Shown here in pieces: positions 47,144-55,334 of a DNA stretch of 64,000 nt. Where the stretch lies: contig BORH01000006.1 of assembly GCA_018333075.1 (NCBI GenBank), positions 248,001 to 312,000 of the forward strand, given 5' to 3'. Positions within the stretch are counted from its first letter, which is position 1; the number at the start of each line of letters is the position of its first letter. The DNA is from Heyndrickxia sporothermodurans. Lineage in GTDB: Bacteria; Bacillota; Bacilli; Bacillales; Bacillaceae_C. The position numbers and the translations under genes were made by a program. A model generated the notes under the pieces. That model had not been told where the DNA came from. It searched no databases and saw nothing but the letters and a program-made list of their open reading frames with translations.

Positions 47144-48331
47144 CTATTGATTTTGAAGTGGTACATAAGTGGTTTCTTTTGCTTGAACAAGTGCCTGATC
47201 AAGGTCTTGTATTAGGTCTTTTGCATTTTCGAGTCCTACAGATAGACGCAGTAGTCCATCCGTGATCCCTCTTTTTTCTCTTTCTTCCTTAGGCATTGCC
47301 GCATGTGACATTGTTGCAGGGTAGGATAAAATTGATTCCACAGCACCTAAGCTGACAGCAAATACAGGAATAGTCAGATTTTCGATAAAGCTTTTCGTTA
47401 TTTCACGATTAGGTAATCGAAAGGATAAAACGGCTCCAGTTCCTGTCGATTGTCTATTGTGAATTGAATGTCCAGGATGAGCTGGAAAACCTGGATAAAA
47501 AACTTCTTCAACTAATGGATGGCTATTCAAATAGTTAGCAATGAGCTGTGTAGATAACGAAGATTGCTCAAGTCGCACACTTAGCGTTTTCAACCCTCTC
47601 AATAGAAGCCAGCAGTCTTGAACCCCCAATATAGATCCAAAAGCATTTTGAATAAAACCTAATTTGTTGGAGAGCTCCTCATCCTTTACTACTGCTAGTC
47701 CTGCTACTACATCACTATGTCCGGATAAAAATTTCGTTGCACTATGTAAAACAATATCTGCACCAAGTTCAAGCGGTTTTTGATAAAGAGGTGTCATAAA
47801 TGTATTATCTACAAACACTAAGCAATCATTTGCTTGTGCAAGCTTCACAACCCCTTCAATATCTGTTATTTGAAGAAGTGGATTCGAGGGTGTTTCAACG
47901 TAAATGACTTTTGTATTCGGTTGAATCGATCCCGCCACTTCATTTAGGTCAGTCATATTAACAAATGTATGTGAAATTTTAAATTTGGACAGAACCTGTG
48001 TCACCATTCGAAAGGTTCCACCATACACATCCTCAGAAATTAATATATGATCCCCTGCTGACAGGAGCATAAAAGCCGATGAAATAGCGGCCATACCCGA
48101 TGAAAAAGCAAATCCTTTCGATCCGCCTTCAAGCTCAGCAATGACATCCTCCAGCACTTTTCTTGTTGGATTACCTGATCGACTATAGTCAAATGGTCCA
48201 AATGTATCGAATTGTTTTTGATGGAAGGTAGATGAATAATGAATTGCTGGGTTTACCTCTCCCATTTCTGAATGAACCAAATGTGAGGGTGAAACTAGCT
48301 TTGTTTCAAACTGCCAATTATATCTACTCAT
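47144..48331 (-). CDS. metC: Cystathionine beta-lyase (PLP, trans-sulfuration)
   Basis: Cleaves cystathionine to homocysteine. 395 residues of the Cys/Met PLP family. It shows YSRSGNPTR, GFAFSSGMAAIS, VYVETPSNP, DNTFMTPLYQ and the PLP Lys in LHSATKFLSGHSD. The assignment as MetC rather than MetI rests on its order after MetI and closeness to bacillus MetC; the family is hard to split by eye. Its start overlaps the metI stop by eight bases. Confidence 0.88.
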   Translation of the reverse strand: MSRYNWQFETKLVSPSHLVHSEMGEVNPAIHYSSTFHQKQFDTFGPFDYSRSGNPTRKVLEDVIAELEGGSKGFAFSSGMAAISSAFMLLSAGDHILISEDVYGGTFRMVTQVLSKFKISHTFVNMTDLNEVAGSIQPNTKVIYVETPSNPLLQITDIEGVVKLAQANDCLVFVDNTFMTPLYQKPLELGADIVLHSATKFLSGHSDVVAGLAVVKDEELSNKLGFIQNAFGSILGVQDCWLLLRGLKTLSVRLEQSSLSTQLIANYLNSHPLVEEVFYPGFPAHPGHSIHNRQSTGTGAVLSFRLPNREITKSFIENLTIPVFAVSLGAVESILSYPATMSHAAMPKEEREKRGITDGLLRLSVGLENAKDLIQDLDQALVQAKETTYVPLQNQ

Positions 48332-49448
48332 TAATCAGCACCTCCTGTTGAATAACCGCAAAAGCTTTCTCTAAATCCTTTTTCAAATCCTCTACATGCT
48401 CGACTCCTACTGAAAATCGAAGGAGACGATTGCAAACTCCATTACTTATCCTTACATCTTCAGGTATGTCGGCATGGGTTTGCGTAGCCGGATATGTAAT
48501 AAAGCTTTCTACACCACCTAAGCTTTCAGCAAAGGTAATAAGCTTTAAGCTTTGTAAAAAGGTTGGTACCCATTCTTCTTTTTTCAAACGGAAGGAGACC
48601 ATCCCTCCTTTATTCGGATATAAGACATCTGTTACTTCCTCGCGATCACTTAAAAATCGCACAAGCTGTTTCGCATTTTCCTGATGGCGATCCATTCTTA
48701 GCGCAAGAGTCTTCAACCCTCTTATGAGAAGCCAAGAATCAAACGGGGATAGTACAGCACCTGCACCATTATGGAATGCAGATAGCTTTTCACAAATCTC
48801 CTTTCCCTTAGCGACTACAATTCCCGCCAGCACATCATTATGTCCACCAATGTATTTTGTGGCACTATGTACAACGATATCTACACCTTGAACAAGCGGG
48901 TTCTGAAGATAAGGAGTTAGGAATGTGTTATCAACAATAAGTATCAGCTGATGTCTCTTAGAAATAACAGCGATTTCTTCAATATTTGCTTCCTTCATTA
49001 ATGGATTGGTTGGCGTTTCAATAAAGATTGCTCTTGTTTTTTCAGTAATTGCTTCTTCTAAAGCAGCTGAATCATTAGCATCTACATAGGTTACATTAAT
49101 CCCATATACACTTTTATAATGTTCAAATAATCGATAGGTTCCGCCATATAGGTCATCAGAAGCGATAAGTTCATCATTTTTTTGAAAAAGGGAGATGACA
49201 AGCTGAATCGCTGCCATCCCCGAGCTACAGGCATAACCTTCATCTCCTTCCTCTAATTTTGCAAAGCTTTCCTCCAAAAGGGCACGAGTAGGATTTTTTG
49301 TTCGGGAATAATCATACCCTGTCGATAACCCAATCCCTTCATGCCGATAGGCGGTTGATAAAAAAATCGGTGGATTTACTGCTCCTGTCTCTATTTCACT
49401 TCGATTTCCTACTTGTACAAGCGTCGTTTGAATTTGATGATTAGTCAT
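48324..49448 (-). CDS. metI: Cystathionine gamma-synthase / O-acylhomoserine thiolyase
   Basis: Joins an O-acylhomoserine with cysteine (or sulfide) to make cystathionine (or homocysteine). 374 residues, PLP family. Motifs are YDYSRTKNPTR, YACSSGMAAIQL, FIETPTNP, DNTFLTPYLQNP and the PLP Lys in VHSATKYIGGHND. It is first gene of metI-metC-yitJ-metH, about 165 bases downstream of an S-box terminator, so it is switched off when SAM is plentiful. Confidence 0.9.
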   Translation of the reverse strand: MTNHQIQTTLVQVGNRSEIETGAVNPPIFLSTAYRHEGIGLSTGYDYSRTKNPTRALLEESFAKLEEGDEGYACSSGMAAIQLVISLFQKNDELIASDDLYGGTYRLFEHYKSVYGINVTYVDANDSAALEEAITEKTRAIFIETPTNPLMKEANIEEIAVISKRHQLILIVDNTFLTPYLQNPLVQGVDIVVHSATKYIGGHNDVLAGIVVAKGKEICEKLSAFHNGAGAVLSPFDSWLLIRGLKTLALRMDRHQENAKQLVRFLSDREEVTDVLYPNKGGMVSFRLKKEEWVPTFLQSLKLITFAESLGGVESFITYPATQTHADIPEDVRISNGVCNRLLRFSVGVEHVEDLKKDLEKAFAVIQQEVLINE

Positions 49449-49613
49449 TTGTCTTCCTCCCTCTGTTTTTCAATAAAGGCATCTTCTTAAAAAACTTACT
49501 ATTCCTCCCTTTACCCGTAAAAAAACTTAATGGCAAAGAGACAACGGAACGAAAAGCTTAATTAAGATCATTAATCCTAATGCAGCCTTTTGAGAATTAC
49601 AGGAGAATTAAAA

Positions 49614-49768
49614 AACAAAAAGGACTTCTATAAGAAGAAGTCCTGTTCAGTCATTAGATTCTCCTTATCGATCAGGTAATAAAACCTGCTGGAATTAGCA
49701 CCGTGTCATAATTTATGACTGGTTGCTGAGGCGTCATAGGGCCAGTCCCTCGACCTCTCTAGATAAGA
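49614..49768 (-). promoter_or_regulatory. S-box (SAM-I) riboswitch with terminator
   Basis: Read on the minus strand the leader begins CTTATCTAGAGAGGTCGAGG, continues with GACTGGCCCTATGACGCC and TCAGCAACC, and closes with GATAAGGAG pairing back to CTTATC, all S-box landmarks. A terminator follows: GGACTTCT / AGAAGTCC with a T5 tail (near 49614-49646). SAM binding is known to favour this terminator in the S-box class, so the downstream methionine genes are repressed by SAM. Confidence 0.95.
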
Positions 49769-49933
49769 TTTCACTTATTTAATTATTTTCCGAAAAATAG
49801 AAAACTTAATGATAAATCTACATTATTTACCTAAAATAATCAAGAAAAAATTTATTTTCTTTTTTAAATTTATTTTTTGAAATGATGGTTACTTCTCCAT
49901 TAATTACAAGTAACAATCTCCCAATCTATTAAC

Positions 49934-49939
49934 TATAAT
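49934..49939 (+). promoter_or_regulatory. Possible -10 element of the metallophosphoesterase gene
   Basis: A TATAAT hexamer lies 21 bases before the start codon, with only a poor -35 (TAACAA) at 17-bp spacing. If real, the leader would be about 15 bases. The rest of 49769-49933 is AT-rich and must also hold the met operon promoter, which I cannot pin down. Confidence 0.35.
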
Positions 49940-49960
49940 TAATAGTAAGGAGGGGATATT

Positions 49961-50806
49961 TTGTATTTCTTAATCATTGCCCTTATTATATTTTCTTATA
50001 TCATTTACTTTTTTTATAAAGGTTATCGAAACACTCAGGAAATGGTGATTAATCATATAAAAATTAGCAATTCTGATCAATCTGGACAACCTTTGAAAGT
50101 TTTACATTTATCTGACTTACATCTTGAAAATGTATCTATTTCTCCAGAGCAGCTATTTGAAAGTTTAAAAAAGCATCCTATTGATCTTATTGCATTAACA
50201 GGAGATTTTTTAGATAGAAAGCGCAGTATCCCAAAATTAATTCCTTATTTGCACATATTCAATCAATTAAATCCAACATATGGAACCTATGCTGTATTTG
50301 GAAATCATGATTATTTTTTAAGAAAACCTAACTTCCTCAAATTAAAGAATGTACTAGAGGAACATGGATGTAAGACGATGCAAAATGAAAATGATGCTAT
50401 CATCATTAATGGCAAGCGCTTAAACATTATCGGAATAGACGATTTCAGCACAAAGCGTAGTGATATCAACAAATCCTTTCATGAGTTAGGAAATGGATAC
50501 AACCTTGTTTTAACTCATGATCCAAACATCGTTCTTCAAATGAAGGATTATCACTTTGATTATTTACTTTCTGGCCATTTTCACGGAGGACAAATCCATT
50601 GGCCCAAACCGTATCATCTGTATAAAATGGGAAAATTAGTTCAAATGAATATGATAAAAGGCTTGCAGAAGCACGATGGTAAATCTTTTTATATAAGTGA
50701 AGGATTAGGTCAAACCGGATTAAATATTCGTTTTGGAAGCCGCCCTGAAATGACGATTCATCATCTTGATATTCCAATGGCAGAAAATATCGTTAGTATC
50801 GTTTAG
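49961..50806 (+). CDS. Membrane-anchored metallophosphoesterase (YkuE-like)
   Basis: A calcineurin-type phosphoesterase of 281 residues with one N-terminal membrane segment (about residues 2-19). Metal-binding motifs in order are LHLSDLHLE, LTGDFLDR, FGNHDYF, LTHDP and SGHFHGGQ. Related bacillus proteins dephosphorylate lipid-linked or other small substrates; the substrate here is unknown. The start is TTG with AAGGAGGGG upstream. It is a single-gene unit. Confidence 0.92.
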   Translation: MYFLIIALIIFSYIIYFFYKGYRNTQEMVINHIKISNSDQSGQPLKVLHLSDLHLENVSISPEQLFESLKKHPIDLIALTGDFLDRKRSIPKLIPYLHIFNQLNPTYGTYAVFGNHDYFLRKPNFLKLKNVLEEHGCKTMQNENDAIIINGKRLNIIGIDDFSTKRSDINKSFHELGNGYNLVLTHDPNIVLQMKDYHFDYLLSGHFHGGQIHWPKPYHLYKMGKLVQMNMIKGLQKHDGKSFYISEGLGQTGLNIRFGSRPEMTIHHLDIPMAENIVSIV

Positions 50807-50833
50807 CAAATAGGACAAACCTATTTGCTTTTT
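50805..50833 (+). terminator. Terminator of the metallophosphoesterase gene
   Basis: A perfect 10-bp stem, AGCAAATAGG / CCTATTTGCT, has a 5-base loop and a T tract; it begins inside the stop codon. Confidence 0.93.
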
Positions 50834-50912
50834 TGTTAGAAAAATAATCTTCAATTTTGTCCCATATAATTGTTAATATGATAATAACAAGAAAAATTTC
50901 GGAGGAAAATAA

Positions 50913-51386
50913 ATGAATAATAGTAGTGAAAAATTTTCCAATTTAAGCCTCTCTGAAAAGATTATTGTCATTCTCTCCATTACGTTTCTAATTATTTTTT
51001 CCCTCTCTTTACTCCTTGCTTTATTCTTTTTTGGATTTACTGGGCTATTTCAATTGCTTGGCGTTCAATATGATTCAGTTTCAGCACTGATTCTATTTCT
51101 TGTAAACTATGTGATTATTAGTATTATTGGCGAGTTTTTTAGTAAAATTATATCTTTGATTATTGTCAGCTATCTTAAAAGCAACTCAGGCAAAATTCTT
51201 ATCCCATTTATCCTTGATACCTTCGCCAATTGGATTATTCTTCATTTTATTGATGAGGCAATGAATAGTATAACTATTCCAACATGGGTTGAGATCATAA
51301 CTGTTTTATTATTAGCTTGTGCAGATTTTGCCTTTGATGATCGAAAAAAAAAGAACAAATTATTAAATTCCTTAAGAAGGGATTAG
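50913..51386 (+). CDS. YrvL-like membrane protein
   Basis: A 157-residue protein with about four hydrophobic segments (residues 15-42, 55-78, 90-112 and 120-140). The phrases SEKIIVILSITFLI and GFTGLFQLLGVQYDSVSALILFL resemble the bacillus regulatory protein YrvL, but this is from memory of the family and not certain. TTCGGAGG precedes the ATG. It is a single-gene unit, convergent with ykoP. Confidence 0.55.
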   Translation: MNNSSEKFSNLSLSEKIIVILSITFLIIFSLSLLLALFFFGFTGLFQLLGVQYDSVSALILFLVNYVIISIIGEFFSKIISLIIVSYLKSNSGKILIPFILDTFANWIILHFIDEAMNSITIPTWVEIITVLLLACADFAFDDRKKKNKLLNSLRRD

Positions 51387-51456
51387 GTTTTCTGTTTAGT
51401 CAAGAAAGCTTAATCTTTTATTTTATTCTACATATTTCTTGCAATTCTCCTTTCAT

Positions 51457-51466
51457 CAAACGTTTG
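51457..51466. promoter_or_regulatory. Third CAAACGTTTGATTAA site
   Basis: The same palindrome plus ATTAA tail found twice upstream of murB, here in the convergent gap 51387-51655, where no promoter is expected. The rest of that gap shows nothing else I can name. Confidence 0.35.
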
Positions 51467-51655
51467 ATTAAAACTCTAAAAACAGCCTTATTCTGCCCTT
51501 TTTATTTAATGGTTTTTGAAAAAAATGTTGATTTGCATCAAATAGTATTTCCAAATACCTTTTTAAATATTTTTATTTACGATTGCTTCTTACATATCTC
51601 CCAAAGAAAAAACTCCCATTTCTTGTGCCTTTTCAACATGTCTGCACTCAAGCGC

Positions 51656-51679
51656 AAAAAAAGAGGCCTAAGCCCCTAA
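51656..51679 (-). terminator. Terminator overlapping the ykoP stop
   Basis: On the minus strand AGGGGC / GGCCTCT forms a compact stem with a TTA loop, followed by TTTTTTT. Confidence 0.75.
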
Positions 51680-52234
51680 ATATTTTGCAAACAATTGTTG
51701 TTTTGACATCACTAAATAAGTTGGTCTCTGATTTTTAACTTTTTTCAATGATAAGGAAGTATGTGAAATAAGAAAGATCGGCATTTGAGTCCATCGTTTA
51801 AATTTTATATAAAGCCTGTTTTCTGGATACATTAGTTCAAAACCAAGCTTTTTTACCCCTTTATTTAGCATTGTAATACCAATAATCCCTTTAATTTCAT
51901 CTGTATTCTGATGATTCTCTATAAACTTGGCTAGCAATGGCATGGATTGCTCAACCATTTTATAAACCATTCTCGTCCGTTGAATTGGATGAGAAATTGA
52001 CATAACCTCTTTTAATATTCGAACATTGTGTAAATGAATTTTTAATAAACAGTCATTTTTTTTAATTTCCGTTCCATCAGCTAATAAAAAAGCCTTCCCC
52101 TTATATTTCGTTAGTTTTACCCGAAAAATAGCTTTTTTATTTTGGATGGAACCAATATATTTAAGCCTTCTTAATAAATGGTATAAAGGATCGATAAATG
52201 TCCATATAGAGATGATGGAAAATCTTATTAACAA
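51668..52234 (-). CDS. ykoP: YkoP family protein
   Basis: About 188 residues. Recognised by WTFIDPLYHLLRRLKYIG, LADGTEIKKNDCLLKIHLHN and IKGIIGITMLNKGVKKLGFE, as in B. subtilis YkoP. The molecular function is unknown; relatives lie beside envelope polysaccharide genes. The TTG at 52234 with AAAGGAG upstream gives the family's usual length. The open frame reaches 52330, but the ribosome binding site there is part of the preceding terminator, so I prefer the shorter form; ATGs at 52282 and 52267 are other options. Confidence 0.75.
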   Translation of the reverse strand: MLIRFSIISIWTFIDPLYHLLRRLKYIGSIQNKKAIFRVKLTKYKGKAFLLADGTEIKKNDCLLKIHLHNVRILKEVMSISHPIQRTRMVYKMVEQSMPLLAKFIENHQNTDEIKGIIGITMLNKGVKKLGFELMYPENRLYIKFKRWTQMPIFLISHTSLSLKKVKNQRPTYLVMSKQQLFAKYLGA

Positions 52235-52330
52235 AATAATCTTATCTCCTTTCAGGTAACCCTTCATATATATAATGAGCATTTTAATCTGTTTTAAATC
52301 TCCTCTGAAGCTGGAAATTATTTTGAACAA

Positions 52331-52367
52331 AAATCCCCCACTTTAATGCATCATTCAAGTGAGGGGA
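52331..52367 (-). terminator. Terminator of the SCP2/GNAT operon
   Basis: CCCCTCACTT pairs with AAGTGGGGG (one G-U pair) on the minus strand, followed by ATTTTTG. It begins about 20 bases after the GNAT stop. Confidence 0.8.
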
Positions 52368-52386
52368 ATATTTTCAAAGTATAGTT

Positions 52387-53256
52387 TTATTTATGATATG
52401 AAATAAGTACATGTTTCTCTCTAAACCCTGCTTTTCTATATAACTTCAATGCCTTTTCATTGGTATCTGAAACACATAGTTGAATCTCTTTAATAAGAAA
52501 AACATTAAATAATTGATCTAATGCTGCTTGTATTAATTGACTACCTATCCCCCTTTTTCTCTCACTAGGTAATACACCAATATATTCAATGCTTCCTTCC
52601 TGAAACGTAGGGTTTGCTTCAATATAGACATAACCTAGAAGCAGTCTATCCTCGATAGCCACCATCACTTTTCTTTCATCATTCATTCTTCTTAAAATTT
52701 CAAGTCCATTATAATACGTACTAGGAAATAATTGATCATGAAGTCCTATAAATGATGCCTCATATTCTTGGGATAATTCTTGAAGAGTAATTGTCGTTTC
52801 CCGTTTAAATGAAGCTGCTTCTGCACATAATACTATATGATTGTTCCCTTGTATAAAACCGTGCTCCTGCATAAATTTTGCTGCATTTTGATGTTTATGA
52901 TTATAAAATCCATAAAAGCGCTTAACAGGGATCGATAACCCATCTAATAAGCGTTTCCACATTTCATTTGCTATTACATGCCAATTATGTTCGCTAATAA
53001 ACGGTCCCCATACCTCTGCTTCTTGCGTTTCTTGGTCTATATCTAAACCAAGCACTCCTATTAATTGATTATTATCATATGCACCTATTATCGATTCCTG
53101 TATAGGCAAATCAGAAAAATCATTTAAAAGCGTATGTAGTATTTCATCCTTAGCTTCACCACAGTAGCCAACATGATGAAAAGCATGACGATTATATTCT
53201 GCTATGAATGAAGCTACTTCGTCTAAATTTTGAATTTGTTGTAATCTAAAGTTCAT
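52387..53256 (-). CDS. GNAT family N-acetyltransferase, two-domain
   Basis: A 289-residue acetyltransferase-like protein with two GNAT-type halves. The C-terminal half has a clear acetyl-CoA motif, GVLPSERKRGIGSQLIQAAL, and CVSDTNEKALKLYRKAGF. The N-terminal half (IGVLGLDIDQETQEAEVWGP, FMQEHGFIQG) is divergent and may be inactive. The acceptor is unknown. It overlaps the SCP2-domain gene by 11 bases and is last in an operon with that gene and the kinase-STAS fusion. Confidence 0.85.
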   Translation of the reverse strand: MNFRLQQIQNLDEVASFIAEYNRHAFHHVGYCGEAKDEILHTLLNDFSDLPIQESIIGAYDNNQLIGVLGLDIDQETQEAEVWGPFISEHNWHVIANEMWKRLLDGLSIPVKRFYGFYNHKHQNAAKFMQEHGFIQGNNHIVLCAEAASFKRETTITLQELSQEYEASFIGLHDQLFPSTYYNGLEILRRMNDERKVMVAIEDRLLLGYVYIEANPTFQEGSIEYIGVLPSERKRGIGSQLIQAALDQLFNVFLIKEIQLCVSDTNEKALKLYRKAGFREKHVLISYHK

Positions 53257-53593
53257 ATTGCTCTAATAACCTCTCTAGTTTTAGTGCCAGTCCCATACTC
53301 CCTTGCAGCTTTAATTTCCCCATCATATAGGCAGCTGCGCTATTCATTTTCCCTTGCAAAAACTTTTTAAAATCTGATCCTTTCATTTGTAAAATACAAT
53401 TAGGCTCTTTAAATTGATCACGTAATATATTCATCTTTCCATCTGAAAGTACTAACTGGTAGGTCCCTCCTTGATCACCTATTAATTCAAATTGATAAAC
53501 CGCATTCAATTCTTTATATGGGGTTGGATGTTTTTTCATCGCTTCCTCAATTTTTTTCCAACATTCATCAATAGATAATTTCATGATATCCAC
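53246..53593 (-). CDS. SCP2 sterol-binding domain-containing protein
   Basis: A 115-residue single-domain SCP2-like protein with hydrophobic ligand-fold features NCILQMKGSDFKKFLQGKMN and AAYMMGKLKLQGSMGLALKL. Such proteins bind lipids or acyl groups; bacterial roles are largely undefined. The GTG at 53593 has GGGGGAG eight bases upstream. It starts 14 bases after the kinase-STAS gene and overlaps the GNAT gene, so the three proteins are made together. Confidence 0.88.
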   Translation of the reverse strand: MDIMKLSIDECWKKIEEAMKKHPTPYKELNAVYQFELIGDQGGTYQLVLSDGKMNILRDQFKEPNCILQMKGSDFKKFLQGKMNSAAAYMMGKLKLQGSMGLALKLERLLEQYEL

Positions 53594-53607
53594 GATTCGA
53601 ACTCCCC

Positions 53608-55167
53608 CTATGATTTCATATAATATTGTTCTAATGCGTGATTCACTGTTCGATATGTTTCTGTTCGATTGTTGAAAGATAAATTATTTCCCATCATTTG
53701 TTCTACAAGCTTTTGACCAACACCAGTTATGATTGGCCGACATCCAATCATACTTATTCCATCGATCATCTTCAAAAATGATAACAGCTCAGCTTCTCCA
53801 GAGAAACTTGCTTTAGATAAGTCGATAATGAATGAGTGAGCTTCACTTTGAAGAACTTGACCAAAAACCTTATCTTTAATCGTCTTTATCCGATTCTTGT
53901 CCACTTTACCAACTAAAGGTAGAAAACTTATATAACTAGTAAATCTTACTATAGGTACTGTTAACTCATTAATTAGTTGTTGATGAGAATGCAGTATATC
54001 ATCTTTAGCTTTAGTATAACTAATAAAAAAACTATTTAAAAATTGATCAATCAATTCGTTAATATTTCTTTCCAAAGTATAGAAGTAATCTCGGTTCACC
54101 TCTAACTCCTGAATTCGGTCAAAGTTATATAAAAAATCCCACAGCACACGGCGGATTGCTTGGATCCACTCAAGCTTGAAAGCGATAGTTAGTGAATGCT
54201 TTGCCCACGCCTCTCCTTCTTTTTTTGCAAACATCATTAAATCATGTCTCCGATTTTCAATGATATACAAAACTAGCTTATGAGCATTTTCCAATAAATT
54301 GATACTACCAATTGTATGAATTTCTTTAATTTTCTCTTTAACATTCACTGCTTCTAATAGAAGCTGCTGCTCAAAAATGTCACGATTGTTCAAAAAAAAT
54401 TCTTTTAATGTAATACCCTTAGATGAATCTATATCCAAATGAATCACCCCATCCTTCTTATAGACCATCTCACTTGGAATAATTAGATGGAAGGTGGTTC
54501 CTTTGTTTTCCTCACTATCTACTTCTATTTTCCCACCATGTTGGTAAATAACAGTAAATACTTGAGCGAGGCCCATCCCTGTTCCATCTTCCTTTGTAGT
54601 AAAAAACGGAGTCCCTATAAAAGGAAATTTTTCTTTTGGTATCCCTACCCCTGTATCCTGGATCACAATATGTACATTATGATCTTCAATATATTGTTTA
54701 ACAGTAATTGCCCCTTGTTTAGGTATCGCTTCAAAAGCATTTTTAAACAAATTAAAGAATGCTTTTTTTAGCTGATTTTTTTTGCCATAAATAATGGCAG
54801 AGTCGACATCTTGAAAATCAGTTATTAAGTTCACACGATATAATTGATCTTGGAACAAATAGAGGATTGATTCTAATTCAGCACTTATTTTGAAGGAACA
54901 TAATGATTCGTCTTCCTTATCCGGTTTGGAAACTTGAAGCAAATTTTCTAAAGTCATTAACGCATGGTTTAATTCCATTTCAGCTACATCAATATAAGAA
55001 TCCGGACTTTTCTCTTTTAATAACTGCAGAAATCCCTTCACCGCAGTTAAAGGATTCCTCACCTCATGTGCAATTCCAGCAGCAATTTGCCCGACTGAAG
55101 CTAATTGACTTTGATGCGAATGATCTCTTTGATCAATCGCTTGATCATTTTGCTCTTCAGATATCAC
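53608..55167 (-). CDS. Soluble histidine kinase fused to a C-terminal RsbR/STAS-type domain
   Basis: A 519-residue cytosolic signalling protein. The HisKA box is AAGIAHEVRNPLTAVKGF (His34). The ATPase part (about 100-235) has NLFKNAFEAIP, DTGVGIP and GTGMGLAQ. A helical region (about 245-395) follows, then a STAS domain (about 400-515) with LPLVGKVDKNRIKTI and IIDLSKASFSGEAELLSFL. Where RsbR proteins carry the phosphorylated Asp-Thr, this has Gly-Glu. There is no membrane segment and no response regulator gene beside it. The start is GTG after GAGGGGG. It is first in an operon with SCP2 and GNAT genes. Confidence 0.85.
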   Translation of the reverse strand: MISEEQNDQAIDQRDHSHQSQLASVGQIAAGIAHEVRNPLTAVKGFLQLLKEKSPDSYIDVAEMELNHALMTLENLLQVSKPDKEDESLCSFKISAELESILYLFQDQLYRVNLITDFQDVDSAIIYGKKNQLKKAFFNLFKNAFEAIPKQGAITVKQYIEDHNVHIVIQDTGVGIPKEKFPFIGTPFFTTKEDGTGMGLAQVFTVIYQHGGKIEVDSEENKGTTFHLIIPSEMVYKKDGVIHLDIDSSKGITLKEFFLNNRDIFEQQLLLEAVNVKEKIKEIHTIGSINLLENAHKLVLYIIENRRHDLMMFAKKEGEAWAKHSLTIAFKLEWIQAIRRVLWDFLYNFDRIQELEVNRDYFYTLERNINELIDQFLNSFFISYTKAKDDILHSHQQLINELTVPIVRFTSYISFLPLVGKVDKNRIKTIKDKVFGQVLQSEAHSFIIDLSKASFSGEAELLSFLKMIDGISMIGCRPIITGVGQKLVEQMMGNNLSFNNRTETYRTVNHALEQYYMKS

Positions 55168-55334
55168 TTACCGCAACCCCCTCTTGCTGATTTTATACTA
55201 GTCTAAATCTTTATAAAATTATTGTACATGATAATTACCTAATGAGGGAATATATGGCTTGAAATATAACAAATTTCCTATTGATTTTTATTTTTTGGTT
55301 CTCTTTTCTTACAAAAGTTCATAAGCATGATTGA

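Noticed and set aside
51464-51679. 71-aa plus-strand ORF in the convergent gap
   Set aside because: It has no ribosome binding site, starts within a palindrome, and overlaps the ykoP terminator and stop.
52235-52330. Longer N-terminus for YkoP from a TTG at 52330
   Set aside because: The GGGGGA that would serve it is part of the preceding terminator stem, and the longer form exceeds the family's usual length.
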